Made by a program: the position numbers and the translations under genes. Shown here in pieces: positions 8,073 to 15,496 of a stretch of DNA of 32,115 bases (positions are counted from its first letter, which is position 1; each line of letters starts with the position of its first letter). Origin of the DNA: Nocardia asiatica NBRC 100129 (GTDB taxonomy: Bacteria > Actinomycetota > Actinomycetes > Mycobacteriales > Mycobacteriaceae); assembly GCF_000308415.1 (NCBI RefSeq), contig NZ_BAFS01000142.1:1-32115 (forward strand), read 5' to 3'. A model generated the notes under the pieces. That model searched no databases. It was not told where the DNA came from and was given only the letters and a program-made list of their open reading frames with translations.

Positions 8073-9509
8073 ATGTCCACTCCACTGTTGGTACCCGTCG
8101 ACTCCGCCGCCGGCTTCGACCGGGCACTGGATGTCTTTCACCGCGCGGCGCACCACGTGCCCGCCTACGGCGCTTTCCTCGCACAGCACGGGATCGACCC
8201 GGCAAACATCCGGACGGTGGCGGATTTCGCCACCGTGCCGCCGATGACGAAGGAGAACTACCTGCGCCACTACCCGCTGGAGACGCTGCTGTGGCACGGG
8301 GACGTCACCCAGGCGGGCACCTGGTCGTGCAGTTCCGGATCCTCCGGCCGGCCGAGCTATTGGCCGCGCGACCTCGTCGCCCACGAGGAGGCGATCGAGC
8401 TCTACAGCCGAATGTTCCGCAGGCACTTCCGGACTCATCGGCGCTCGACGCTGCTGGTGATCTGCTTCGCCATGGGCAATTGGATCGGCGGCACCTACAC
8501 CTACACGGCGGCGCTGGCGTTGCGCGGCCGTGGGCACAAACTGTCGGTCATCACGCCGGGCATCGAACTCGAGACGATCCTGGCGAATATCGCCGAGTTG
8601 GGGCCGCGCTACGACCAGATCGTCATCGCCGGATATCCGCCGTTCGTCAAGGACGTGCTCGACCACGCGCCCGAGCAGGTCCTCCGGCAGGATCTGCGCG
8701 TGCTGCTGGCGGGCGAGGCCATCACCGAGCAGTGGCGCGACTACGTGCTCGAACGGATCGGCAAAGCCGGCCGCCCCGAGGACATCTGCGCCGTCTACGG
8801 CACCGCCGACGCGGGCATCATGGGATGCGAGACCCCGACCACCATCGCGGTCCGGCGAGCGGCGCAGCGCGATCCGGGCCTGCGGGAAGCGTTGTTCGGC
8901 GCCGGGCAGCACCAGCCCACCTTCGTGGAGTACGACGCCGACTTGCGATTCACCGAGGTGGACGCCGAGGGACGATTCCTGTTCTCCGCGGACACGGCGC
9001 TTCCCCTGGTGCGCTATCGGGTCAACGACGTCGGAGCGGTGATCTCCGCCGCCCGTCTCGCGGAGACGCTGCGCGAGCACGGCCACCGGTTGCCGGTGGT
9101 CACCTCGACGGACTCCTGCGGCTTCCTGGCGTTGTACCGGCGAACCGATGTCGCGGCGTCGTTCTACGCGCTCGAGATCTATCCGGAGAACATTCGCGCC
9201 GCCCTGGAGGACCCGGTGGTCACCCGTACGGTGAGCGGCAAGTTCGTGCTGGCGGTCGAACACGACGACCGATTCGAGCAGACCCTGCGCTTGCGGGTGG
9301 AGCTGCGCGAGGGCGTCTGCCCGGCAAGCGGGTTCGGGACGATGCTGCGGGCCGGAGTCACCGAGGCGCTGCTGCGCACCAATGACGAGTACCGCCGCCT
9401 GCACGCGACGCTGGGCGCCGCTGCCGAACCGGTGGTCAGTCTGCATCGCTTCGGCAGCGCGGGCTTCGAGGCCGGTATCAAGCACCGCTGGACGCAGGTG
9501 CGGGCATGA
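8073..9509 (+). CDS. PaaK/F390-synthetase-like adenylate-forming enzyme
   Basis: A 478-aa member of the phenylacetate-CoA ligase branch of the ANL superfamily. The phosphate-binding loop reads SSGSSGRP (87-94), the adenine/active-site motif YGTADAG (242-248) and the ATP-ribose motif RYRVNDVG (314-321). The C-terminal lid contains YPENI and SGKFVLAVEHD. These enzymes activate a carboxylate as an acyl-adenylate, usually followed by transfer to CoA or another nucleophile. No aromatic catabolism genes are nearby, so the acid is unknown and phenylacetate degradation is unlikely. ATG 8073 is preferred over an upstream start at 8034 because GGGAAGGA lies about 10 nt ahead. Its stop overlaps the next start as ATGA, which implies translational coupling with the E1-like protein. 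Confidence 0.85.
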   Translation: MSTPLLVPVDSAAGFDRALDVFHRAAHHVPAYGAFLAQHGIDPANIRTVADFATVPPMTKENYLRHYPLETLLWHGDVTQAGTWSCSSGSSGRPSYWPRDLVAHEEAIELYSRMFRRHFRTHRRSTLLVICFAMGNWIGGTYTYTAALALRGRGHKLSVITPGIELETILANIAELGPRYDQIVIAGYPPFVKDVLDHAPEQVLRQDLRVLLAGEAITEQWRDYVLERIGKAGRPEDICAVYGTADAGIMGCETPTTIAVRRAAQRDPGLREALFGAGQHQPTFVEYDADLRFTEVDAEGRFLFSADTALPLVRYRVNDVGAVISAARLAETLREHGHRLPVVTSTDSCGFLALYRRTDVAASFYALEIYPENIRAALEDPVVTRTVSGKFVLAVEHDDRFEQTLRLRVELREGVCPASGFGTMLRAGVTEALLRTNDEYRRLHATLGAAAEPVVSLHRFGSAGFEAGIKHRWTQVRA

Positions 9510-10648
9510 TCGAGATCTTGCATCCGGTCGCCGACCGCGGGCGCATCGCCGAATTGCTCGCGCCCCGGTCGGGATACCGTTTCGTCGATTGCTGGACCAG
9601 CGCACTGCGGGAACTGGCCGTCATCGATCGCCCCGAGTTCGCGGCCGGGACCGCGGCGGCCGGACGCGCCCTGGAAAGCTATATGGCGTCCGCGCTGCAT
9701 GACGGTTCGATCGAGCGGATCAGCCGCTTCGTCGTCTATCCGTGGCGCGCAACAGTCGTCAAACTGCCTGATGCGGAGCATTTCTGGCGGCTTCGCACCG
9801 CACGCAACCGGCACTTGCTCACCGGCGCCGAACAGGAGGCGTGGGCGCGGGCCTTGATCGGTGTCGCGGGGCTGAGCGTCGGCGCTTCGGCATTGGCGGT
9901 GTGCGCGCTGACCGGCGCTCGCCGTTTCCGACTCGCCGAGCGCGACAGCCTCGGATGCAGCAATCTGAACCGGCTGCAGGGGTCGGTGTGCGACGTGGGC
10001 GAGCCGAAACTCACCCTCGCGCGACGCCGCACCTTGGAGCTGGACCCGTACTGCGAGATCACCGGCTTCCCGGCCGGCTACCAGCCCGAGACGGCCGCGC
10101 CGTATCTCGGAGCGCCGGGCCCGGGGGAGCGGCTGTCGGTGGTGATCGAGGAGATGGACGACTTCGCGATGAAGGTGGACATCCGGCGCCGGGCCCGTGC
10201 GGCGGGAATCCCGGTGCTGATGGTGACCGATCACGGCGACAACGCTTTCCTGGACGTGGAACGCTACGATCTTCAGCCGGACTACCCGCTGTTCCACGGG
10301 AAGGCCGGCGACCTGACGGAACTGTCGGCCGACGACCTGCGTGATCCGCGCCGCCGGATCGAGCTGGCCGTGGCGATCGTCGGCACCGGGATCACCCCGC
10401 GAACGCGCTATTCGCTCACCCAGGTAGGGCGCAGCCTGGCTTCTTGGCCGCAGCTGGGGACCGCGGTGTCGCTGGCCGGGGCGTTGGCCGCGGTGGCTGC
10501 GAGAGCGATCGTCTGCGGCAAGAAATTGCCGTCCGGGAGATACCGCCTGGATCTGGACCACTCGCTGTTCGGCGCCCAGGATCCGGCCCGGCACGGCTGG
10601 AACGAGATTGGGGAGGAAGAGTTCCTGGCCGAACTCGGGTTCGGCTAG
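9506..10648 (+). CDS. E1/ThiF-like adenylyltransferase (Rv1355c/MoeY-like, no nitroreductase domain)
   Basis: A 380-aa protein. Residues 1-110 are an uncharacterised N-terminal region. Then follows a ThiF/E1 nucleotide-binding fold: GVAGLSVG (119-126), FRLAERDSLGCSNLNRLQG (141-159) with the conserved Asn/Arg, and GEPK (165-168). The acidic residue normally Asp before the SNL motif is Glu145. Later EEMDDFAMKV and FLDVERYDLQPDYPLFHG resemble the family of Mycobacterium Rv1355c (MoeY). That family normally continues with a nitroreductase-like domain, which is absent here. No CxxC zinc pair and no obvious ubiquitin-like or E2 partner is present nearby. The family adenylates a C-terminal or small-molecule carboxylate. 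It overlaps the PaaK-like gene by 4 bp and is convergent with regulator 2 with a six-base gap. The product is unknown. Confidence 0.8.
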   Translation: MIEILHPVADRGRIAELLAPRSGYRFVDCWTSALRELAVIDRPEFAAGTAAAGRALESYMASALHDGSIERISRFVVYPWRATVVKLPDAEHFWRLRTARNRHLLTGAEQEAWARALIGVAGLSVGASALAVCALTGARRFRLAERDSLGCSNLNRLQGSVCDVGEPKLTLARRRTLELDPYCEITGFPAGYQPETAAPYLGAPGPGERLSVVIEEMDDFAMKVDIRRRARAAGIPVLMVTDHGDNAFLDVERYDLQPDYPLFHGKAGDLTELSADDLRDPRRRIELAVAIVGTGITPRTRYSLTQVGRSLASWPQLGTAVSLAGALAAVAARAIVCGKKLPSGRYRLDLDHSLFGAQDPARHGWNEIGEEEFLAELGFG

Positions 10649-10654
10649 CGGCGC

Positions 10655-11419
10655 TCAGCGGTCGGTCGCCGGTTCGTCCGGCGACCGATACATCGGCCGT
10701 AGGACGTCGGCGTGACCGTTCCTGCGGCACCAACTGGTCAGGTACCGGGCGTGCAGGCCGCACCACCGGTAGACGGCGCCCAAGGTCATCGGCAGTCCGG
10801 TTTCGTGCTCGCCGCGCTGCACGATGATCGGACCGAGATAGGTGCTGGTCACCTTGTTCGCGGTGTTCACGCCGACCCGTGCCGCACGCGCCAGGGACGG
10901 CGCGTCCGAAGCGCGGCCCGCGGCGATCGCTCCCGCGAGCCGTCCCGCCGTGGAGCCGCGCTGACCGCTGAAGAAGGAATAGAGCGGAGTGCTGGAAGCC
11001 GGCGCGGCATCGACGCCCGCCTTCGCGCCGACAGCGGCGGCCTGGATGGCCGAGAGCAGGGCTTCGACGCCGGAGGATTTCGCGTAGACACCGGCGACCT
11101 CGGGACGCAAGCGTGCTTCGTCCAGCAAGTCCTGCTCCATGCTGTGGCCCTGGGTCGCCATCAGGACCGGCGCCAGCCGGTTGACTTTCGCCAGCATGTT
11201 CACGACATCGAGACCGTCGAAGGAGAATTCCAATGCCGGATTGTTCCAGACCAGGTCGGCCACCACGACATCGAAAACGAAGGTCGCGGTGATCGCCTCC
11301 TGCACCGAGCGCCGGTCCGGCGCGACGATCACCACCGCGTCCTGCAACGCCTGCGTCAGAGCAGGAGCGATGACCTTCCCGAGTGGCGAGGCGACCAGAA
11401 TCCTCATCCCCGTTCCCAT
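10655..11419 (-). CDS. REC-like/winged-helix regulator, paralogue 2
   Basis: A 254-aa paralogue of the protein at 3206-3946. Shared segments include VASPLG near the start, an aspartate in FDVVVADL, FDGLDV, ATQGHSME, YAKSSGV, AGAIAAG, the helix-turn-helix-like PSLARAARVGVNTANK, and SWCRRNGHADVL. Like its paralogue it lacks the acidic pair expected at the end of strand 1. ATG 11419 (MGTGMRIL) aligns with MEPSLRLL of paralogue 1; ATG 11407 and an in-frame start at 11497 are alternatives. It lies 100 bp downstream of the conservon GTPase on the same strand, so it may be co-transcribed with the conservon. It has a possible own -10 (CATATG at about 11432-11437). Role inferred: DNA-binding output of the adjacent signalling genes. 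Confidence 0.72.
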   Translation of the reverse strand: MGTGMRILVASPLGKVIAPALTQALQDAVVIVAPDRRSVQEAITATFVFDVVVADLVWNNPALEFSFDGLDVVNMLAKVNRLAPVLMATQGHSMEQDLLDEARLRPEVAGVYAKSSGVEALLSAIQAAAVGAKAGVDAAPASSTPLYSFFSGQRGSTAGRLAGAIAAGRASDAPSLARAARVGVNTANKVTSTYLGPIIVQRGEHETGLPMTLGAVYRWCGLHARYLTSWCRRNGHADVLRPMYRSPDEPATDR

Positions 11420-11519
11420 GCGCCAATCTTCATATGGCACAGGATGTTCGGGCAAGCGGATCGGACAGCACACCGAAAGGTCTGCCCGTGCAGGCAATTA
11501 GGCGACCGCCCGGTTCGAA

Positions 11520-12149
11520 TCAGGTGGTCGCGTGTGCCCGCTGCGCCCGCTGGATGAGGTGCTCGACGAGAGTGAGCAGGACGTCTTTGCAAGACCCGCG
11601 GTCGCGGGCGTCGCAGAGCATGACGGGGGTGACCGAGTCGAGGTCGAGGGCGTCGCGTACTTCGTCGATGGTGTAGCGGGGCGCGCCGTCGAAGCAGTTG
11701 ACTCCGACCATGAACGGCAGGCCGCGCCGTTCGAAGAAGTCCACGGCGGCGAAGGAATTGCCCAGCCTGCGCGTGTCGGCGAGAACGACGGCGCCGAGCG
11801 CGCCGCGCGCCAGTTCGTCCCACAGGAACCAGAACCGGTCCTGGCCGGGCGTGCCGAACAGGTAGAGCACCAGGTCGCGGTCGATGGTGAGCCTGCCGAA
11901 GTCCAGCGCGACCGTGGTCGTGGACTTCTGCTCGACACCGGACAGGTCGTCGATGCCGGTGCTGACCTCGGTGATCAGCTCCTCGGTGCGCAGTGGCGCG
12001 ACTTCGCTGATCGCCGAGACCATCGTGGTCTTGCCGACGCCGAACCCGCCGGCGACGAGGATCTTGACCGACGCGGCCAGCTGCGGTGTGCCGCTGGGGT
12101 CAAAGTTTTCGGATTCCATCCAGTACCGCTCGCAATATGTTGAGGTCAT
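11520..12149 (-). CDS. cvnD: Conservon MglA-like small GTPase (CvnD type)
   Basis: A 209-aa GTPase with an N-terminal extension, P-loop GGFGVGKT (34-41), switch-region TTTVALDFG, G3 motif GTPGQ (99-103) followed by DRFWFLWDEL, and G4-like NCFD (151-154). This set is typical of the ATP/GTP-binding protein that closes actinobacterial conservons, which assemble into membrane-associated, G-protein-like complexes. ATG 12149 is supported by GGAGG at 12159-12163 on the minus strand, nine bases upstream, although it overlaps the DUF742 gene by 50 bp. ATG 12119 is the alternative. It is the fourth gene of a kinase-roadblock-DUF742-GTPase operon. Confidence 0.92.
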   Translation of the reverse strand: MTSTYCERYWMESENFDPSGTPQLAASVKILVAGGFGVGKTTMVSAISEVAPLRTEELITEVSTGIDDLSGVEQKSTTTVALDFGRLTIDRDLVLYLFGTPGQDRFWFLWDELARGALGAVVLADTRRLGNSFAAVDFFERRGLPFMVGVNCFDGAPRYTIDEVRDALDLDSVTPVMLCDARDRGSCKDVLLTLVEHLIQRAQRAHATT

Positions 12150-12474
12150 CGGGTCCGGCCTCCGTCGGAACGGGAGCGCGGAAAATCAGTTGCCCGTCGC
12201 CGATCAGGTCACCGACGAGGATCTTCGTCACCGCCAGCGGCAAACGCAACTGTGCGGAGAGTTCGGCGACGGTCTGCGAAACCCGGCACAGCCGAAGGAT
12301 ATCGGTGTACTCGGGTTCGCTGCGCCGCAGGGTGGGCGCCGACGTGTCGGCGATCACGGTGGTGAGCATATCCAGTTCGGGCCCGGTGAAGCTGGTGCGC
12401 CCGCGCGTGAGCGCGTACGGACGTACCAGCGGGCCTGCCGCCTCGTCGAACCAGGGCTCACGCGGGTTGGTCAT
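12100..12474 (-). CDS. cvnC: Conservon DUF742 protein (CvnC type)
   Basis: A 124-aa DUF742 protein. It opens with PLVRPYALTRGRT, the family signature, and contains a winged-helix-like middle (ILRLCRVSQTVAELSAQLRL then VTKILVGDLI) and the tail DLNILRAVLDGIRKL. It has no known enzymatic activity. In conservons it sits between the roadblock and GTPase subunits and is thought to be part of the membrane complex. The ATG at 12474 overlaps the roadblock stop as ATGA, indicating translational coupling. Its 3' end overlaps the GTPase start by 50 bp. Confidence 0.92.
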   Translation of the reverse strand: MTNPREPWFDEAAGPLVRPYALTRGRTSFTGPELDMLTTVIADTSAPTLRRSEPEYTDILRLCRVSQTVAELSAQLRLPLAVTKILVGDLIGDGQLIFRAPVPTEAGPDDLNILRAVLDGIRKL

Positions 12475-12896
12475 GGCCGGTTCTGCTCGACCTGTCCGAC
12501 GAGGTCTTGGCGCGGGGTGGTGGACAGGTAGCTGCCGACGCGCTGGACGGTCAGATTCATCTCGTAGGCCACCATGCCGAGGTTGGCGGACTCGGCGGCT
12601 TGCAGGGCCAGGCAGGCGTTGTCGCCCGCGGAGGTCACGAACAGCACCGCGCGGTCCAGCTCGATGACCGCCTGCCGGACACCGCCGCCGTCGAAACGGT
12701 TGCCCGCACTGCGCGCCAATCCGTAGAGCGCCGAGGACATCGCGCCGAAGTGTTCGGCGTCCTCCCGGCTCATGCTGCTGGACCGGCCGAGTAGTAGCCC
12801 GTCGGTGGACAGCACCACCGCGTGGCGCACGCCGGCCAGCCGGTCGACGAGATCGTCGAGCAGCCAATTCAGATCACCTGCGGGAGAAGCGGACAC
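12471..12896 (-). CDS. cvnB: Conservon roadblock/LC7 protein (CvnB type)
   Basis: A 141-aa Roadblock/LC7-domain protein. It starts with LNWLLDDLVDRLAGVRHAVV and continues with STDGLLLG, the classical beginning of MglB-like roadblock domains, and later DRAVLFVTSAGDNACLAL. Such homodimers act as regulators (GAP or activator) of the MglA-like GTPase encoded two genes downstream. It begins two bases after the kinase stop and overlaps DUF742 by four bases, so all four genes are tightly coupled. Length and composition match the family; no anomalies were seen. Confidence 0.93.
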   Translation of the reverse strand: MSASPAGDLNWLLDDLVDRLAGVRHAVVLSTDGLLLGRSSSMSREDAEHFGAMSSALYGLARSAGNRFDGGGVRQAVIELDRAVLFVTSAGDNACLALQAAESANLGMVAYEMNLTVQRVGSYLSTTPRQDLVGQVEQNRP

Positions 12897-12898
12897 CC

Positions 12899-15262
12899 CT
12901 AGCCTTCCTGTTCGTCGGGGATGATGGCGCGGCGGCCCTGCCTGGTCCCGTTCTCGATGGCGGACATCAGATCACGGGCCTGTTCGGCGGAACGCGCCGA
13001 CTGCGCGGAGGCGGCCTGTTCCTGGACCGGCTGCGCCAATTGCGGTGCGAGATTGGCCTGTCGATTGCGCCGGGGCAACGCGGGGCGGCCGTCCGCGCTC
13101 GCGTGCGCCGGGGCCTCGGTGTACGGCCGAGGCGCGTAGCGCGGCGCGGCGGGGTCGGCCGCCAGCGTGGCGACCGGAGACGCGGCGGTCTGCGTGGCGT
13201 CCGCGGTCGCGGTGGCGGGTGTGGCGATGAGGCTGCGGCGACGGCCGGGATCGGTGAGCTCCGACGGTGTCTGCGGCGCGGCGGTGTCGCCCGCGATGAG
13301 CGCGGAGGGGACCAGCACGATGGCCTTGATGCCGCCGTAGTCGGATTCGGACAGTCGTACCGAGATGCCGTGCCGCGCGGCCAGCTGCGCGACCACGAAC
13401 AGCCCGAGCCGGGAGTCGGCCGACAGCGCGGCCACCCCGAAATCCGGTGGATTGCGCAGCGATTCGTTCATCTTGGCCAGGTCCTCGCCGGACATGCCCA
13501 TGCCCTGGTCGCCGATCTCGACCACGATGCCCTTGCCGACCACGTTGCCGGTCACCTCGACCCGCGACTGCGGCGGGGAGAAGGAGGTCGCGTTGTCCAC
13601 CAGCTCGGCGAGCAGGTGAATGAGGTCGGCGACCACCGTGCCGAGCACGTGGACCTCGGGCAACCGGGCCACGCGGACCCTGGCGTAGTCGAGGGTCTCG
13701 CCGACGGCGCTGCGCACCAGATCGACCAGGGGGACCGGATTGCGCCACTGCCTGCCCGGCTTGCCGCCGCCGAGGATGGTGAGGTTCTCCGCGTTGCGGC
13801 GCTCCCGGGTGGCGAGGTGGTCGAGACGGAAGAGGGTGTCGAGCAGGATCGGGTCCTCCTGCCGCTGTTCGGCTTCATCGAGGATCTCCAGCTGCCGGTG
13901 CACCACGATCTGGCTGCGATGGGCGATGTTCAGGAACACCGCCTTCACGCCTTCCCTGGTCCTGGCTTCGGCCACCGCCGCGGATACGGCGGCGGAATGC
14001 GCGTGCTGGAACGCCTTGGCCACCTGGCCGATCTCGTCGCGGCCGTAGTCCAGGTTCGGGGATTCGGCGGCGGGATCGATGGCTTCGCCGTCGCGCAGCC
14101 TGCGCATCATGTCGGGCAGTCGCTCGTCGGCCAGCGCGAGCGTCTGGCCGCGCAGCCGCTTCAACCGGCGGATGACCCGGTTGGCGATGACCACCGCGAT
14201 GAGGAACGCCAGCACGCTGACCACGAGTACGCCGCCGCCCGCGAAGGCGGACCTGGTCGCGGCCGCGGCGGCCTTGTCCTCGGCGAGTTTCTGCGAGGCG
14301 CGGTTGTGCGTTGTCCAGGCATCGATCAGACCGCGGTTGACTTCGGCGGCGGCGCTGTGCCATTCCTGCGTGCTCAGCGGCAACGACACCGCGGCCGCGG
14401 CACGCGCAGATGCACTCGTGCCGCTCGGCGACGCGGCCTGTGCGGGCGTCATGGCGCGCTGGGCGATGGCGTTCTCCATCGCGGTGAGCTGCTGCCAGGA
14501 CGGGCTCGCGACCAGTGCCTGCAGGTGGCGCTGCTCCGTGCCTTCCAGTTCCGCGCCGAGGGCGGCGATCTCGGCGTGATAGAAGCCGATCTGGCGGATG
14601 TACTCCTCGGCGGGGATGGGTGGCGCGGTCGCGCCGTCGACGTACAGGCCACCCAGCGCGTTGCTGCGCGCCATCGCCTCGGTGGCGTTGAACAAGCGCA
14701 TGCCGACGGCGATCCGGACGCCGATCTCGGTGTACGGGGCGGTCTGCTCGGCGACTTTGGTGCCCGCGGAGATCACGTCGAGCAGGCGGTTGAAGAACAT
14801 GTACGCGTCCGCGGGCGGCAGCGCGGCGGCGTCGACGCCCGAGCGCACCGCGGTCATGTTCTGCGTCAGCGTGGTGAAGTTGGCGACGTTGTCGCCGAGC
14901 TTGGAGTCGTCGACGTCGCGAATGCCCTCGGAAGCCTGGATCAGGCCGCGCAGCGCCTCGTCCAAACGCGTCCGCGTGGCGCCGAGCGCGGGCGCCGCGG
15001 TGGTGTCGCCGGACAGCAGCGCGAGCGTCAGGTGGCGCTCCTGCTGGACCGCCTCCATCATTTCCCTGGTCGACGGGATGGCCTTTTGGTTCTCCGCGGC
15101 CCAATCCTTGGCTTTGGTTCCCTCCGCCACCAGGTAGCTCGCAGCGCCCACGCCGACGACCAGCAGAGTCAGGCTCGGAATGAGCGCGATCGCCAGAATC
15201 CGGGTTCGGACTCCGAGCCTCGCTCTGAACATCGGCACAACGTAAACCACGAACCCGGCCAT
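12899..15262 (-). CDS. cvnA: Conservon sensor kinase-like protein with NIT domain (CvnA type)
   Basis: A 787-aa membrane protein. TM1 is at 20-46, an extracellular nitrate/nitrite-sensing-like (NIT) helical domain spans about 50-330 (with QQERHLTLALL), and TM2 is at 340-362. HAMP-like sequence and an RDEIGQVAKAFQHAH segment lead into a kinase-like core with IAHRSQIVVHRQLEILD. The GHKL ATPase has N-box LAELVDNATSFSPP (551-564) and G1 DQGMGM (585-590), then LGLFVVAQLAARH. The C-terminal 130 residues are proline/alanine-rich and probably disordered. Conservon kinases signal to the roadblock/GTPase proteins rather than to a classical response regulator. The start at 15262 has AGGA about eight bases upstream; ATG 15232 is an alternative. 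The ligand is unknown. Confidence 0.9.
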   Translation of the reverse strand: MAGFVVYVVPMFRARLGVRTRILAIALIPSLTLLVVGVGAASYLVAEGTKAKDWAAENQKAIPSTREMMEAVQQERHLTLALLSGDTTAAPALGATRTRLDEALRGLIQASEGIRDVDDSKLGDNVANFTTLTQNMTAVRSGVDAAALPPADAYMFFNRLLDVISAGTKVAEQTAPYTEIGVRIAVGMRLFNATEAMARSNALGGLYVDGATAPPIPAEEYIRQIGFYHAEIAALGAELEGTEQRHLQALVASPSWQQLTAMENAIAQRAMTPAQAASPSGTSASARAAAAVSLPLSTQEWHSAAAEVNRGLIDAWTTHNRASQKLAEDKAAAAATRSAFAGGGVLVVSVLAFLIAVVIANRVIRRLKRLRGQTLALADERLPDMMRRLRDGEAIDPAAESPNLDYGRDEIGQVAKAFQHAHSAAVSAAVAEARTREGVKAVFLNIAHRSQIVVHRQLEILDEAEQRQEDPILLDTLFRLDHLATRERRNAENLTILGGGKPGRQWRNPVPLVDLVRSAVGETLDYARVRVARLPEVHVLGTVVADLIHLLAELVDNATSFSPPQSRVEVTGNVVGKGIVVEIGDQGMGMSGEDLAKMNESLRNPPDFGVAALSADSRLGLFVVAQLAARHGISVRLSESDYGGIKAIVLVPSALIAGDTAAPQTPSELTDPGRRRSLIATPATATADATQTAASPVATLAADPAAPRYAPRPYTEAPAHASADGRPALPRRNRQANLAPQLAQPVQEQAASAQSARSAEQARDLMSAIENGTRQGRRAIIPDEQEG

Positions 15263-15429
15263 CCGATGATCCTGTCCCGGTCAGCGGGACTCGATTTGAC
15301 TTATAACGTGTTCTTGTGAAATCGCGATTACCGGCCGAAATTTATTGCCATAGCGCATAACTGGGACTCGAGGTGGCTGGGATGGCAGACCCGCGACGAC
15401 CGATTCGGGCGCAATCTTCCCGTGACGGG

Positions 15430-15458
15430 TTCTTGGCCGGCGGTCCAGGGCGTAGATT
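15430..15458 (+). promoter_or_regulatory. Promoter of the aldehyde dehydrogenase gene
   Basis: TTCTTG (15430-15435) and TAGATT (15453-15458) are separated by exactly 17 bp, a good sigma-A-type promoter. A 30-nt leader with a small ACT-N4-AGT dyad and a strong ribosome site, GGAGG (about 15487-15491), leads to ATG 15497. Confidence 0.6.
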
Positions 15459-15496
15459 GTGTGTACCTCGAAGTTACTCACAAGTAGGAGGCAGCG

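Noticed and set aside
13040..15319. A 759-residue plus-strand frame opposite the conservon kinase
   Set aside because: Antisense shadow; the minus strand encodes a kinase with membrane helices, N-box and G1 box and tight operon coupling.
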